Below, in pieces: positions 46,001-56,061 of a stretch of 64,000 nucleotides of DNA. The first letter of the stretch is position 1; the number at the start of each line of letters is the position of its first letter. The stretch covers positions 14,641,876 through 14,705,875 of the forward strand of contig NC_067115.1 of the NCBI RefSeq assembly GCF_021347895.1, given 5' to 3'. The position numbers and the translations under genes were made by a program. Under the pieces are notes generated by a model that saw only the letters and a list, made by a program, of their open reading frames with translations, ran no database searches and was not told the origin of the DNA. The DNA is from Acanthochromis polyacanthus (lineage: Eukaryota; Chordata; Actinopteri; Pomacentridae).

Positions 46001-49000
46001 GGTGTTACTAACACTGGAAAAAATGGTGACCCTACAGATTTTAGACATTTCAGTGCTTTTAAAATTGTTTCCATACTTGTGTACTATTTGCTCTTTGTGA
46101 ACGTTCCTACCGTTCAGAAGAAGTCAAGGAATTATTGATATATTACTGTTGGTTGCAGCCAAGTCATTAGTGACTTCACAGTTGCACTGAGGAATGCAAA
46201 AAAAGTTAATTTTTACTGAATGCGTTTTCTGCTAAGGGTTTAATTTGGGCTATTTTTAAAATGATACATGCAAAATAAACCGATTTTGATGCAATCTCGA
46301 CATTTCAGTGTTCGATTGGGTTTTCCATTGGAGTGACATGTCACAGATGGGTAGTTTCAGGAGTGTCAGTATGTTTAAAAATTAGGTGAATTTTAAAAGA
46401 TTTCAAATATATTCCAGGTGGACATGCATAGATTAAAACCTTCAGCCTAAAATTAGTGTAGTTCTATGTGTGCTGCTGTAACAACTCTGAACTGTCAGGA
46501 CATAAATGGGTGTTGACAGCAGAACTTTAGGGTTTTTATCTCATGACATGGTCCTTTGTCCTGCTGTTGTCTGAGAGTACCGTTACCACGGGGGCTGTGC
46601 TTGACATTGGTTAGGTGGGTGATACATGTCAAAATAATATCCACATTATTGCCAGGGACAAAGGTTTCCCAGCAGATCATTGCATTGTAAGAAGATGATC
46701 AGTGTCATTCACTTCACCTGTCATTGGTTTGAATGTTGTGGCTGTTTAGTGTATGAAATGTAATGTAGGTTTCTAAACAAAACAAAGCAAATATCATTAA
46801 TTTTAATGAAGTCGGTTTGTTGGTGTGTTAGTTCACCACTATGGTGACATTCCAACAGTTATCAGCAGTGAATGTGGTAAAGAATATACCTGCAATAGAA
46901 CATGTTAGCATTCTGACATTAGTAACTAGCTCAAACCACTGCTGTGGCATATCAGCAACCGAGACCAAATGAATGGTGGCAAGTGAACAACACAAGGCTC
47001 AGCATTTCTCCAGATTCTGCAGATTAGTAGTTATCTGCCAATTTGTTTGAAGTCTGTTTACTCAAAGCAGTATTGGAAACATCTCGGCCAACAGGAACTT
47101 TTGGACACTGCGTTTCATTGTCTTGTACTCTGCAATGACAATAAAGTTGAGTGTAATCTAATTAAGAGCTAAAATATTTACTTTGACATTTGATTGTTTC
47201 TGGTTGTGACTAGTTTGAAAGCTGCTGGGTGCTGACTTGATTGATCAACTCTAACACTCTAAGTCATTGTGTGTGCAGCTGCAAAGCTTTGAAGCAAACC
47301 TGTTACCAGACAGTGTCATTAGGGTGCACGTGTCTTGTGAGTTGATGTGCATAATGAAGTTTCACTCAAAGTCCCACTGCGCCTGGCTTCACTTTCCACA
47401 GAAAGTTTCCAACATAAATCGTGTCTCATCTGTATGTCGCTTTGCTCCTCCTGTCTGTTCCCCCCGTCGTGCGTCTGTGTTTCCATATGTTCATTTCCCC
47501 TCTCAATAAAGAGCCGCATTACCTCGATGGATGCTCAGATGGAATGTGGGAGACGGCACATCTGGCTTTTAAAATGGCTGAAGTGGGACAAACTGATCTG
47601 TGGCTCTTTCTGCTCTTATTCCTGCTGTGGTTCTTTTTTTCTCATCCTTGTAGAGAACATTGACCTTTACGCTCTTTGTGCTGCCGTGTTGTGATTGTTT
47701 CAGGGAAAATGTTGTGATTGTCTCGGTGGAAATTGAAAAAAAGGGATTTGCAGAGGCGCGTGACACACTTCCTCTTTGTGTGCGAGTGTAAATCGCATAT
47801 TTGAGAAATATCTGACCTTATCCAAAACCAATACAATCTGTCACTGATTAGACTTTCCCCCTGCAGTGCTACAATAGGCTATACCATCTGTATGGACGGT
47901 CATGAACACACCACGGGAAACGGCCTCATGCTTTTCTGCTGGAAATTGAATCCTGATCAAGGACATGTCAGTCACAATGAGATGTCATTTCACATATTTA
48001 CCAGCAGACACACACATATACACACAGCGCTGCCTCCACTGTCATCCTGATGAATGATCCGTGAACAGACTGTCTGTCCTCGTTAGTGTAATCACACAGA
48101 GGGATCATATCTTTTGCATCTGGATTAAAATAATGTTCTGTTAATGTAATGTTGGTGTGTAACTGCTGTGTGTGTGTGCGCTCTGTCTCTTTGCTCTCTT
48201 GAATGTTCCTCTGTTGAGTGAGTTCATCTGCTAAATCAGAGCCACCTGGGTCCTGTGCAACAATGTGAATCTCTTATTCTGCTACACATGTTCAGATTTT
48301 GTTACTGTTTGCTTTAGTTTCCATTTCTTTATCTTGCAAGACATTTTTGATTTGTGGTTGTTGTTTCTGTAAAGCTGATTCTGTAATCCTATTGAAAATC
48401 CTGCCCATCTTCTTGACGCTATCAGCAAGACAAACGGAGATTCTGGATTGTTTTTACAAAATATTCTTTCACTACTAGTAGATTAATGACTGTTGGGTAA
48501 AGGATGACTGAGGAGTCGGTGAATAATTACCAACTACACTGGAAAAAATGCCCGAGAGCCGGGTACTGCTCAAGGTTTCTTCCCGTTAAAAGGGACGTTT
48601 TCTTGCCACTGTCACCTTAGGGCTTGCTCTGGGGGTTCAGGTTCAGGCATATGGGTTCTGCAAAGCATCTTGAGACACTTTGACCTGTAATTGGCGCTAT
48701 ATAAATAAAATTGAACTGAATAGAATTGAAATGACATTGTGCTGCCACACTTTATGAATATAGAAGTAATGGGAAAGCTTGTCTTAATGCTGTTGTAGAT
48801 GTCATTTATTTGCATGGCTTGTATGATTCGTTAGATTTTGTCTTCAGTCTGGGTCCTCACTTGTCCGCGTTTCTTCCATCCGTGGTCAAACTGTCATGTC
48901 TTGTCTGTGTGCAGGATGTACGATGTCGGAGGGCAGAGAACTGAACGAAGGAAGTGGATCGGTTGTTTCGAGGATGTCAGAGCAGTTCTGTTCGTGGTGT

Positions 49001-52000
49001 CGCTCAGCGGATACGACATGACCCTGGTAGAAGACCCCTCCATGGTACAAACTGCACTAAGTCACCTCCCGCAAATATTCATGCTCTCCTATGCAAGGAA
49101 CCACTAGATTTGTGTCACCCACTCTGAATGTGTTTCAAAATGAAGTTATAAGTATGTGAAAGTGTCTTCTCTCCGCTCTCCACTACGGCTGTTTGATTGC
49201 GTTATTGTCTTCTCTTTGCAGAATCGTCTTCAGGAGAGCTTGAAACTCTTCTCCTCAATCTGCAATAATGTCTTCTTCCGCAGCACATCCATGGTGAGAA
49301 ATTCATCACTCTCCCACTTCCTCAAACTCAAGAGGAAAGATTTGAATTTCATGTATATTGAAGACTTGGAGAGTTTTCCTCTTGGTAATTTGCAGAAAAA
49401 TGTTTGCAAATAACTGACGGTATACAAGTCCACAGAGCACCATCTTAGGAAAGAGAGGTAGTCAGATGTGTTTTATTCAGAAGCATGGTTTGTCATGGTT
49501 GCTTTTGGCTCGTAGTGAAATAAGAACTACAGTACTTGTAAACAGTATTCACTCCCTCTTGGACGTTTTCTCCTTTTATTGCTTTTCCACGTTGAATCTT
49601 GGTCAATTTAATTTGTCTTTTTTGACAAGAATTTGCAAAATAGACTTTCATGACAAAGTGAAAACAGATTTCTACGAAGTAATGTCAAATATTACAAATA
49701 TGCAGTTGCTTATTTCACACGTGTAAATCTGCTCCGAGCAGGTCGTCTTAAAAACTGAGTAACTGTGACAAAGAGACTAGTGAGGGAGGCCATCAAGACA
49801 TCTGACTCCTCTGAACAAGTTACAACATTCAGCGGCTGAGATGGGAAAGACTTTCAACTGTTGCCTGTTCTTCACCAGTCAAAGCTTTATAGGAGAGCAG
49901 CAAAAGGAAAGCCACTGTTGGAAAAACTCTTATTAAACCATGACTAGAGTTCACCGGAATTAATGTAAGAGACTCTGAAGTCAACTGGAACATGATTCTT
50001 TGTTCTAATGAGACCAAAATTGAGCCTTTTGAGAACCAGACTGAACCTTATGTTTGGTGGACGCCAAACACTGCACATTATCACAAACACACTGTCCCCA
50101 CTGTGAAGCATGGTGGTGGCAGCATCATGACGTGAGGATGCCTGTTGACCGCAGACACTGGAAGACTTATAAAGGTAGAGGGGGAAATAAATGCAGCACA
50201 GTGTAGGGAAATACTGGAGGCCAACCTGATGCAGTCTGCAAGAGAACGGCGACTTGAGTGATTTGTTGTCCAGCAAGTCAATGAACCAAAGCATGCAGTC
50301 AGAGCCACACAGAAGTGGTTGGAAGACAACAAGGTGAATGTTCAGCCCAGACCTCAGTCCAATTGAGAATTTGTGGCTGGACTTGAAAAGGGCTGATCCC
50401 GGTGCAACCTGACAGCATGAGCAGTTTTGCAAAGTAGAATGGAGTAAAATTGCCCGTGTCAATGTCAGATATATTTATTTAGCATTTTTAAAAGTCTATG
50501 GCCAACCAAAGTGCTTTACAGTAAAATAAATCATCAACAATACGAGAACAATAAAAGGAAACAAAACAGAGAAAAGATCCATTAAAGGTGACTCTGCTCA
50601 GCCAAAGGCCAGGGTGAACAAGTGCGTCTTAAGACGAGTTTTATAAATGGAGAGGCTGTTCTCAGATTGCACAGAGAGGGACAACGCGTTCCACAGCATG
50701 GGAGCCACAACTGCAAAGACTCAATCTCCTCTGGTTTTCATGAGGGATCAAGAAACATCCAGGACCATCTGGTCAGCTGACCTCAGGGCTCTGGAGGGTT
50801 GATGCACCATAACAATGTCAGAGGCCAGTTAATTCAGAGACTTAAAAACAAATAAAAGAATCCTAAAATCAATCCTGAACCTAACCTGAAGCCAGTACAG
50901 TAAGGAAAGCACCGGCGTTATGTTCTCATGTTCCTTTGTCCCGGTTAGAAGACGAGCTACTGCATTCTGAACAAGCTGCAGACGGTTGACTTCTGACTGG
51001 CCAATGCCGACATACAGGGTGTCCAGGTTGATTGAGACTCACAGATCACATGCTTTTCCTACAATGGATGATGTGAAACAACACAGGATGTTTGATACAC
51101 TTTCTATCCTGTTTATGAACCTCTTTTTGCCCTGAATCCTATATTGTAATTTGCACTGTTTTACATTTTACAAGGTTACATTTGTAATACAAGGCATAAA
51201 AGAACATCTAAGCTGTATCCTTCTATCTGAGGTTATGCTATGAAGTGACAGGCATGCAAACAACCAAATCTTTCTCTTAAAAGTCATGAGAGGAAAAACA
51301 AGGAGACAGCGAGGTGCATCCAAAGAGACCAGTTTCCTGTGTTCAGCTTGACAGTTCAATCCAGGTGGGCGGAGCACATGGATGAGTAAAGGAGAAATGA
51401 GCTACATCTCTTTGCTACTCTCCATTTGTTCTCTGTGACACCATGAGACAAGAATAACGCTAATGTGTTTGATAAATGCTGTTTCCACACACCGATCACA
51501 GCCTCGGCCCTTTGTCTCCCAGTCCTCTGTCACTCGCAATTAAGCGGCGAGTTGTAATTGGGGTGAGCGTTGACGAGGTGACATTTTCCCCCGTCTGTTT
51601 TTCCGTCCACATTTCCGGTAAATGATCACATTAAAAACAACCGTGTAATGAGCTTGTTCAACTTATTCCACTTAACTCGCATTTGAAGCCCACTTAAAAT
51701 ACAAGCCACCGAGCCTTGATGCAAGCATCAACCGCTGTGAACTCTGCAGCCTTTTATTGTGTTTTTACCAGCTCTGATTAACCCTTCTAGAGTAAAACAA
51801 CATTTTCTGACCAAACACTGGCATTTTATAGCTTTATAAAACAAAACTGAGTGTGTTTATGTTGTATGATTATGAAAACAGACTCAATTCAAACCATTAG
51901 AGGAAATGTCTAAACATAAAAGTTTCTGTGTTGCACTAAAGCGTCTCTTTTAGTAGGCTTTACTTTTTTAACCATAAAAAAAAAAACTTATGAGGCTTCA

Positions 52001-55000
52001 GAAGAGCCAAATGGGCAATAAAATGTCTGTGTGAGACGTGTTTATGTGTAGGGTTGTGTGTGGGCCTGCACGTTAACACGGCTAACAGGCTCATTAAACA
52101 AAAGTGTGTAATGATGCCTTTTTTTTCACGTGGGAGGAGAATTTGTAACCTCCACCTCAATTAACTCTTCACTGTGGCTGGTTAGTGGTAATTACACACC
52201 TAGGTGTTGCTCCGTATCCTCTTCATTGAAAATCTGCTCTGCCTTATCCCTCCCTCGTTATTATCGGGGGGCTTTTTGTGCGCGTTTGGTTTTGCGATCA
52301 GACAAGCCGGAAAAGACAGAACTTGGACGTAGTTTTAATTGGTTGACTACAAAGCCAAAAGTACTCATGCAGCGTGGCGGCGGCTGAGCACGGGTTGAGA
52401 CATAAACAGCAGAAAGGCAGATTAACGAAAGCAGTCGCTGACCCTGTTGAACTCTTTTCACCGGAGACCACATGAGGCATCGATTGTGCACTGAGCGAAG
52501 TCATTGATCCACCATCATCGCCCCCCCCCCCCCCCCCCCCCCCCCATGCTCGTATCATCACAGCCATTGATTTTTGCATTTTGCGTGAATATATGTAATT
52601 GACAACAAATATTCCTGATATTGGTTTTATGGTTTGGGTCATTATTGCTGTGCTGCAGGTGGGAGTCACCAAATCAAATTAGGATTGTGCTTTTGATTGA
52701 TTTTCCTTTTCTGCTGGGGGGGGGGGGGGCTGTGATGAGCTTGTTCTGCTCTCAGTTGATTGTTTTTTTTTGTTTGTTTTTATTGCAGATTTTATTCATG
52801 AACAAGATAGACCTTTTTCAAGACAAGATTTTACACTCTGGACGACATCTGCGGTTGTATTTGCCACAGTTTAAAGGTAGGATACTAATTATTGATGCCG
52901 ACATGGGCAGTGTAAGATTTCAGAAATAACACTGTAGTAGTGAAAGTGCTTCAGAAGCTACAGCCGTTTTAATTTGGATTTGGATCTTTTTCTTTTTACT
53001 TTTTCACTCCAACACATGAGGAAAGTGGAAAAGGTTAAATATCAGTACAGAATATACAAAAGTGACCATGGCAAGTGTCACTATATACCCTGATTTTTAG
53101 GTGTCCCTTGCCTGCAGTTACACTATATGGACAAAAAAAACTAATGTGGAACAAATTGTTAGGTCATATGTAGAGGAATTTTACTGAATATTAGGCCTTA
53201 TAAATATAAGAATGTAAACCTGTCTTAGCTTGTGTTAGTTTTAGGATTAATATTGTTTATTTGGAATCCAGAAATCCAGAATAACATGTATGTTTAAGAA
53301 ACAAAAATGTTGCCGACAAAGCCAGTTTCACGACTAGTGCAGTTAGTGATTCTTATTTGATGATATGACTGTAAAATTATCAGACTGTCATTAAAGCACA
53401 TAACATCTTAAAATAAAACTAATTTCAAGCAATTTACTTGAGCGTAGTCAGTGCAAAAGAAGCCCATCAATAGACATATCCATTTATCTAGTTTAAAATA
53501 ACTCAAATGAAGACAAAGTTACTCTTTAAGACAATCAAAATTTATTTCTGTAGCCCTTTACAACAGTCCAAAGGGTGACCAAAGTGTTTCACAGTGAAAA
53601 AACAAGAGAATAACTTAAAAACAATACAGTAAGTTAAAACAGAAACAGCAATAAAATAATAAAAAAAATAAACCGCAATTAAACAGCATCAAAGTATACA
53701 TCTAAAAGGAATAAATTGTCACCATGCCGCTAGGTATTAAAAGCCATATTAAACAGCAAACAGACAAAATTGAGTTTTTATTACAGTACGCTTAATGAAA
53801 AGGATGTTCCTTAGAAAGCTCTAAGTAACTCATTTATAGTAAATCTAAATGTAAGATTATAAATCCGTTAATTCTGCAGTTTTTGCCATGAAGCTGTGAC
53901 ATCAGTAATATAGATAGCTGGAATGACATGTCTCTCACAGTTTTAACATAAACTGGAGTTTATCGACATAAATGACGAATTTATGGCACAAAAATGTCTG
54001 GTTCCTAAGACACCAAACACGTTCAGTGGGGCAACCTTTCAACTTTCATCTGATGGAGACTATTAAACCTGTATGTTTCTACAGCTGCTGCACCAGAACA
54101 ATACTGCACACAGATTTAGAATCATCAAGACTGTCTTTCTGGATACAGAAGGAAGGATTTGCACTGAGAATCATGAGTGCAACCCTGTTCTCTTTATGGA
54201 GGATACAAAATATAAGAATCACACAAAACAAAGATCTTACTGCACCAATCCAGGAAAGTCCTTAAAATGTCCCACTTAAATACTACAAATGCCTATGACA
54301 TCCAGGACTGTTGTTACTCAGGTACATTTTTTCCTTCAATCAAAAGAGGGACCAGTGTGCTCACTTGAATTTAGGGTTTAAACTCACAGACAGACTCAAT
54401 CTCCCACACAATGTGTTAGTTTTGGTAGATTTTTCTATCTGCTCATTTTTGTGTCAGCGATCTGCGTCCCCTCTGCTCTCATGTAAATATCAATAAAAAT
54501 ATGGAAACCCTTTGGATTGGGGTCAACCGGCAGAGCAAACGTCCATGACCTCCGATGTGACGAGTTGTGACACCGTGACCCTCGGCTCCATCAGATGAGC
54601 AGGAAGCTGCAGGTCGTCCACTAAATGTCTTCATTTGAATTAATTATTTAGAACAAAATTTAACAGATGCATAGTGATCTTTAAATTGTAGATTTAAAAG
54701 CTTGATGTCCTTTTGTTTCTGTGTTTTTGCTCTGGTTTGCAGCTTTATTACAACCACTTAGAGCTGCAGAATAATGACTGGCCCGTTCGTCTGTTATTTT
54801 AAACATTTTATCTCAACTTCTTTGTGCCTAATTGTATAGAAAAGAAAACAAGCACGGCTTAGAGTTGCAACGTTTAATCACTTAGTCCAATATATTATCA
54901 TAGATGACGACATTGTACTTGTGTATTTTGAGTATTTCCATGTTATGCTACTTTATACTTCTATTCCAGTACACTTCAGGGGCAAATGTACTATTTTTTT

Positions 55001-56061
55001 CTCCCAACCCTTTTTTACACAGTCATAGCTTGTAGCCACATTAAAAAAAATGATGAATGAATTATAAAATACTTTCTTCAAGGTGAAACACGTGGATCCC
55101 AACTTTGTTTTGTGTCTAATTGGGGACAATTCTTTAATTTGAATAACAGAGTAGTAGTAGTTTTAAAATTCAGGTCAGATTTGTTCAGCACAACTCGCTT
55201 TTCGTCTTCTTTCCCATCAATCATCTCATGACCTCTCTGAATTATTTGGTGATGATTCAGATGTGCCTGACCCCAAAGGATAGTTTTGTACTTTCTGCAT
55301 CCACGAGTACATGAGGGTCTGCATGATGTACACTTTGTCATCCTCAACAGTCATCTTTTTTTACAGATTTTAATTTCAGACAAATCAGAGGTGGTTGAAC
55401 AGAAATGGGTGTAAAAATTAGGTGATTTGAGATGCAATGACCCGATATAATCTGTCAGTCCCAGGGATCATATTACAGCAGAAGTACTTTAAGTTTGATA
55501 CTTATGTACACTTTACTTATAATACTTGTGCACTTTTACTTAACTCTGATTTTGAAATGCAGGGCTTTTAATTTCAGTGGAATATGTTTGACAGTGCATA
55601 GTCTGTGGCATCACTCGCTTCCAGAGCTGGTAGTTTATTGCTTGTTGTGACAGTACATGTTATTTAACTATCAGCTTCACGCTAGTTTTAGAATCATATT
55701 TTGGTTTATTTTTCCCCGAAACACAAAAATAATAATTTCATTTTTTCTTTAAAATTAAGAACTAATTTCCACACAGACTCCAGAGTGTACAAACATCTCC
55801 ACTTAGTCTAATCCTTCAGCCAGATGTTTCCCTGTAAACTCTGACCACTCTCCTCGTTTATCTCCTCCAGGTGCAGACTGCGACGTGGATTCGGCCGCCC
55901 GCTTCATCGCCGCCACCTTCGTCTCGCTCAACGACAATCCCAGCAAACTCATCTACCACCACTTCACCACGGCGACCGACACCTCCAACATCCAGATCGT
56001 CTTCCAGGTGGTCATGGACACGATAATCAAGGAGAACCTGGAGGCGGTGTCGCTCCTGTGA
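23049..56061 (+). CDS. gnav1: Heterotrimeric G protein alpha subunit, Gv class (probable)
   Basis: Exons: 23049-23178, 23403-23494, 36545-36637, 37098-37258, 39572-39700, 48915-49044, 49222-49293, 52789-52876, 55871-56061; 361 aa, all GT-AG. A G-alpha subunit couples activated receptors to effectors at the inner plasma membrane by a GTP/GDP cycle. Visible: Gly2 and Cys4 for lipid anchoring (residue 6 is Gly, not the usual Ser), P-loop GAAESGKST (44-52), helical domain (about 65-175), switch I Arg183 and Thr186, switch II DVGGQR with Gln209, NKID (274-277), TTAT (331-334) and C-terminus [10 protein letters not shown]. Exon boundaries parallel Gi-type genes, but the last residues match none of Gs, Gi, Gq or G12; there is no pertussis-toxin Cys at -4. 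The teleost Gv class is the best fit I know. Two oddities: Ala46 at the Ras-Gly12 position and TTAT instead of TCAT. The class call is inference; G-alpha identity is certain. Confidence 0.85.
24880..25560. repeat. Decayed fish interspersed repeat (same type as 50463-51045)
   Basis: Words such as TAGAGCACTTTTTAGAAGTA, CTTCCAGATGTCTGG, GCACACTGGGAGCTGGTAT and GGAATGAAGTGATAG match, in degraded form, a long element common in spiny-rayed fish. Class unknown to me. Confidence 0.4.
26262..26498. repeat. Telomere-like GTTAGG repeat unit with inverted arms
   Basis: Begins with CAAAGTGAGGAC (26263-26274, again at 26282-26293), which is perfectly inverted at 26304-26315. A degenerate GGTTAGGGTAAGG tract follows, ending in GATGTCCTCACTAAGATAG and a short GT run. 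This is a recurrent fish repeat type. Confidence 0.6.
27390..27590 (-). mobile_element. Old, diverged SINE copy
   Basis: GGAGACCATCCCAGCTGACA, GACAGGTCACCAGTCTGT, TTTGGACTGCAGGAGGA and ATACAAACTCCA match the SINE body with many changes. It directly precedes the younger copy C. Confidence 0.65.
27604..27941 (-). mobile_element. tRNA-derived SINE (copy C)
   Basis: A near full-length minus-strand copy with the 9-bp duplication CAGAATAAT at 27595-27603 and 27942-27950. Body motifs are as in copy A. Confidence 0.88.
28041..28120. mobile_element. 72-bp TTAA-flanked micro-MITE
   Basis: TTAA at 28041-28044 and 28117-28120 flank a 72-bp element with perfect 12-bp terminal inverted repeats CCTCTTAAGCCC (28045-28056) and GGGCTTAAGAGG (28105-28116). 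Including the TTAA, the palindromic arms are 16 bp. It fits piggyBac-type mobilisation and has no coding capacity. Confidence 0.8.
28348..28366. repeat. Short CA microsatellite
   Basis: An uninterrupted run of about nine CA units within gnav1 intron 2. Confidence 0.8.
29520..30030 (+). repeat. Unnamed diverged repeat, copy 1
   Basis: Shares ordered words with three other segments of gnav1: GAAACAGCACACCCATGGCT, AGAGAGAGCTCAA, TGTTACCAACACTGGGAAA, TTTTTGGTTGCAG and CAGCTTAGATTTAGTTAA. No coding capacity or terminal repeats were seen. Confidence 0.5.
30856..31275 (+). mobile_element. Tc1-like transposon, 5' remnant
   Basis: Begins TACAGTGCCTATAAAAAG, the start of a common fish Tc1-like element. 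It continues with its non-coding leader (AAGTGAAAACACATTTTG) and a decayed transposase N-terminus region (GGATACAAGAAAATTTCTAA, CACTGAATAACCCTTGGAG). It is truncated at the 3' end. Confidence 0.7.
32560..32650 (+). mobile_element. L2-type LINE/SINE 3' tail
   Basis: GGGTTCTGTAAGCATCTTGA, then GCTGTATAAATAAAATTGAA and an ATTGA repeat: the characteristic 3' end of an abundant fish retroelement. Confidence 0.65.
33085..33320. repeat. Decayed interspersed repeat with A-tract
   Basis: CAACGGATTTGGATGAAATT, GGTCAGAAATAACACAAGGA and CTGGATCCATGAATTT followed by about 20 A, then GATCTCTGAGTGCTTTTCTT, resemble a known high-copy fish element. Class uncertain. Confidence 0.4.
34431..34516. repeat. CA microsatellite, 43 units
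   Basis: An uninterrupted 86-bp CA run in gnav1 intron 2. A shorter run lies at about 34612-34636. Likely length-polymorphic. Confidence 0.97.
35860..35960 (+). repeat. Short local repeat, partner of 38455-38580
   Basis: GGTTGTTCTGTTTCCATAAA and GCTGCAGGACTTTAAATTGC resemble GGTTGTGCTGTTTCTATAGA and GTGCAGGACTTTACATTGC near 38458-38500. Origin unknown. Confidence 0.35.
37259..39571 (+). other. gnav1: gnav1 intron 4
   Basis: About 2.3 kb with no exon recognised. It holds a minus-strand fragment of the telomere-like repeat (37796-37870) and the short local repeat near 38458. Confidence 0.5.
37796..37870 (-). repeat. Fragment of the telomere-like repeat type
   Basis: CACACGTCGTACTG, TTGTGAGGACCCTTAGTGAC and ACAATGCATAATCTC correspond to the reverse complement of the 3' end of the unit at 26262-26498. 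Confidence 0.4.
39955..40730 (+). repeat. Unnamed diverged repeat, copy 2 (split by a SINE)
   Basis: Shares CAAGTGCGCACAAGTGATAC, CCAACACTGAAAAAATG and, after the SINE insertion at 40221-40572, TAAGCTTAGATTTGGTTAA with the copy at 29520. Confidence 0.45.
40221..40572 (-). mobile_element. tRNA-derived SINE (copy D)
   Basis: A minus-strand copy with the 12-bp duplication ACCTCACAGCTT at 40209-40220 and 40573-40584. It stops at GCTAACCACTGCCC, so its tRNA-like 5' end lacks the first ~20 bp of the family. Confidence 0.9.
40943..41004. repeat. CA microsatellite, 31 units
   Basis: An uninterrupted 62-bp CA run in gnav1 intron 5. Confidence 0.97.
43013..43049. repeat. TG microsatellite
   Basis: An uninterrupted TG run of about 37 bp. 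Confidence 0.95.
43712..44110 (+). repeat. Unnamed diverged repeat, copy 3
   Basis: GAAACGGCACAGCCATGACT, AGAGAGAACTCAAAAATGTC and TTCCGTGCATTG align in order with copy 1; further similarity around TTTTACTACTTACACTTTAA. Confidence 0.45.
44401..45006. mobile_element. MITE with imperfect terminal inverted repeats
   Basis: TAGCCTAGCCATGCTAGA at the left end (44410) faces TCTAGCGCGGCTAGGCTA at the right (to 44997). The direct repeat TAAACTGAT (44401-44409, 44998-45006) gives an 8-9 bp target-site duplication, compatible with hAT or Mutator-like mobilisation. The 588-bp interior has no transposase. Its GC content is well above the flanks. Confidence 0.75.
45830..46260 (+). repeat. Unnamed diverged repeat, copy 4
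   Basis: CAAGTGTCCACAGGTGTTAC, TAACACTGGAAAAAATGG and GTTGGTTGCAGCCAAGTCAT match the order and spacing seen in copies 1 and 2. Confidence 0.45.
46965..47165 (+). repeat. Probable retroelement 3' tail
   Basis: Ends in TGCAATGACAATAAAGTTGA after CATTGTCTTGTACTC, the form of several fish LINE 3' ends. The body is too decayed to classify. Confidence 0.3.
48541..48735 (+). mobile_element. L2-type retroelement 3' end
   Basis: GGTTTCTTCCCGTTAAAAGG, TCTTGCCACTGTCACCTTAG, CAAAGCATCTTGAGACA and GGCGCTATATAAATAAAATT with an ATTGAA tail: the well-conserved 3' end of an abundant fish L2-like family. It is longer than the copy at 32560. Confidence 0.75.
49528..50462 (+). mobile_element. Tc1-like transposon relic with broken transposase
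   Basis: Starts TACAGTACTTGTAAACAG, with the same leader type as the remnant at 30856. It continues into a decayed Tc1 transposase: the terminal part reads PSLRPQSNWEFVAG-like in broken frames around AGTCCAATTGAGAATTTGTG (the family's SPDLNPIENLW block). Stops and frameshifts disrupt it and the 3' inverted repeat is missing. The minus-strand open frame over it is not a gene. Confidence 0.75.
50463..51045. repeat. Long fish interspersed repeat, class uncertain
   Basis: CCAAAGTGCTTTACAGTAAA, GGTGAACAAGTGCGTCTTAA, CGCGTTCCACAGCATGGGAG, AATCAATCCTGAACCTAACC and GCATTCTGAACAAGCTGCAG are hallmarks of a high-copy element in spiny-rayed fish. It abuts the truncated Tc1 element. Confidence 0.55.
52521..52545. 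repeat. Poly-C tract (25)
   Basis: 25 consecutive C in gnav1 intron 7, 170 bp before a run of 14 G (52716-52729). Exact length may be a sequencing artefact. Confidence 0.85.
52716..52729. repeat. Poly-G tract (14)
   Basis: 14 consecutive G, about 60 bp upstream of gnav1 exon 8, complementary to the poly-C tract. Confidence 0.85.
52877..55870 (+). other. gnav1: gnav1 intron 8
   Basis: About 3 kb with no exon recognised. 53525-53700 resembles the 'TTTATTT-TGTAGCCCTTTAC' end of a common fish repeat, in decayed form. The rest looks unique and AT-rich. Confidence 0.5.

Larger units (their letters stand above)
39701..48914 (+). other. gnav1: gnav1 intron 5 (9.2 kb), repeat-bearing
   Basis: No exon of another gene was recognised. 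It contains SINE copy D, CA/TG runs, a 588-bp MITE, three copies of the unnamed repeat and LINE-type tails. The open frame at 41951-42250 has no family resemblance. Stretch 45360-45440 is GC-richer and unique-looking. Confidence 0.55.
49294..52788 (+). other. gnav1: gnav1 intron 7
   Basis: Contains a Tc1 remnant, a long unclassified repeat and C/G homopolymers. The part from about 51480 to 51730 is unusually GC-rich and repeat-free for an intron here. Confidence 0.55.

Noticed and set aside
49944..50462. 172-codon minus-strand open frame
   Set aside because: Antisense of the Tc1-like transposase relic, not a gene.
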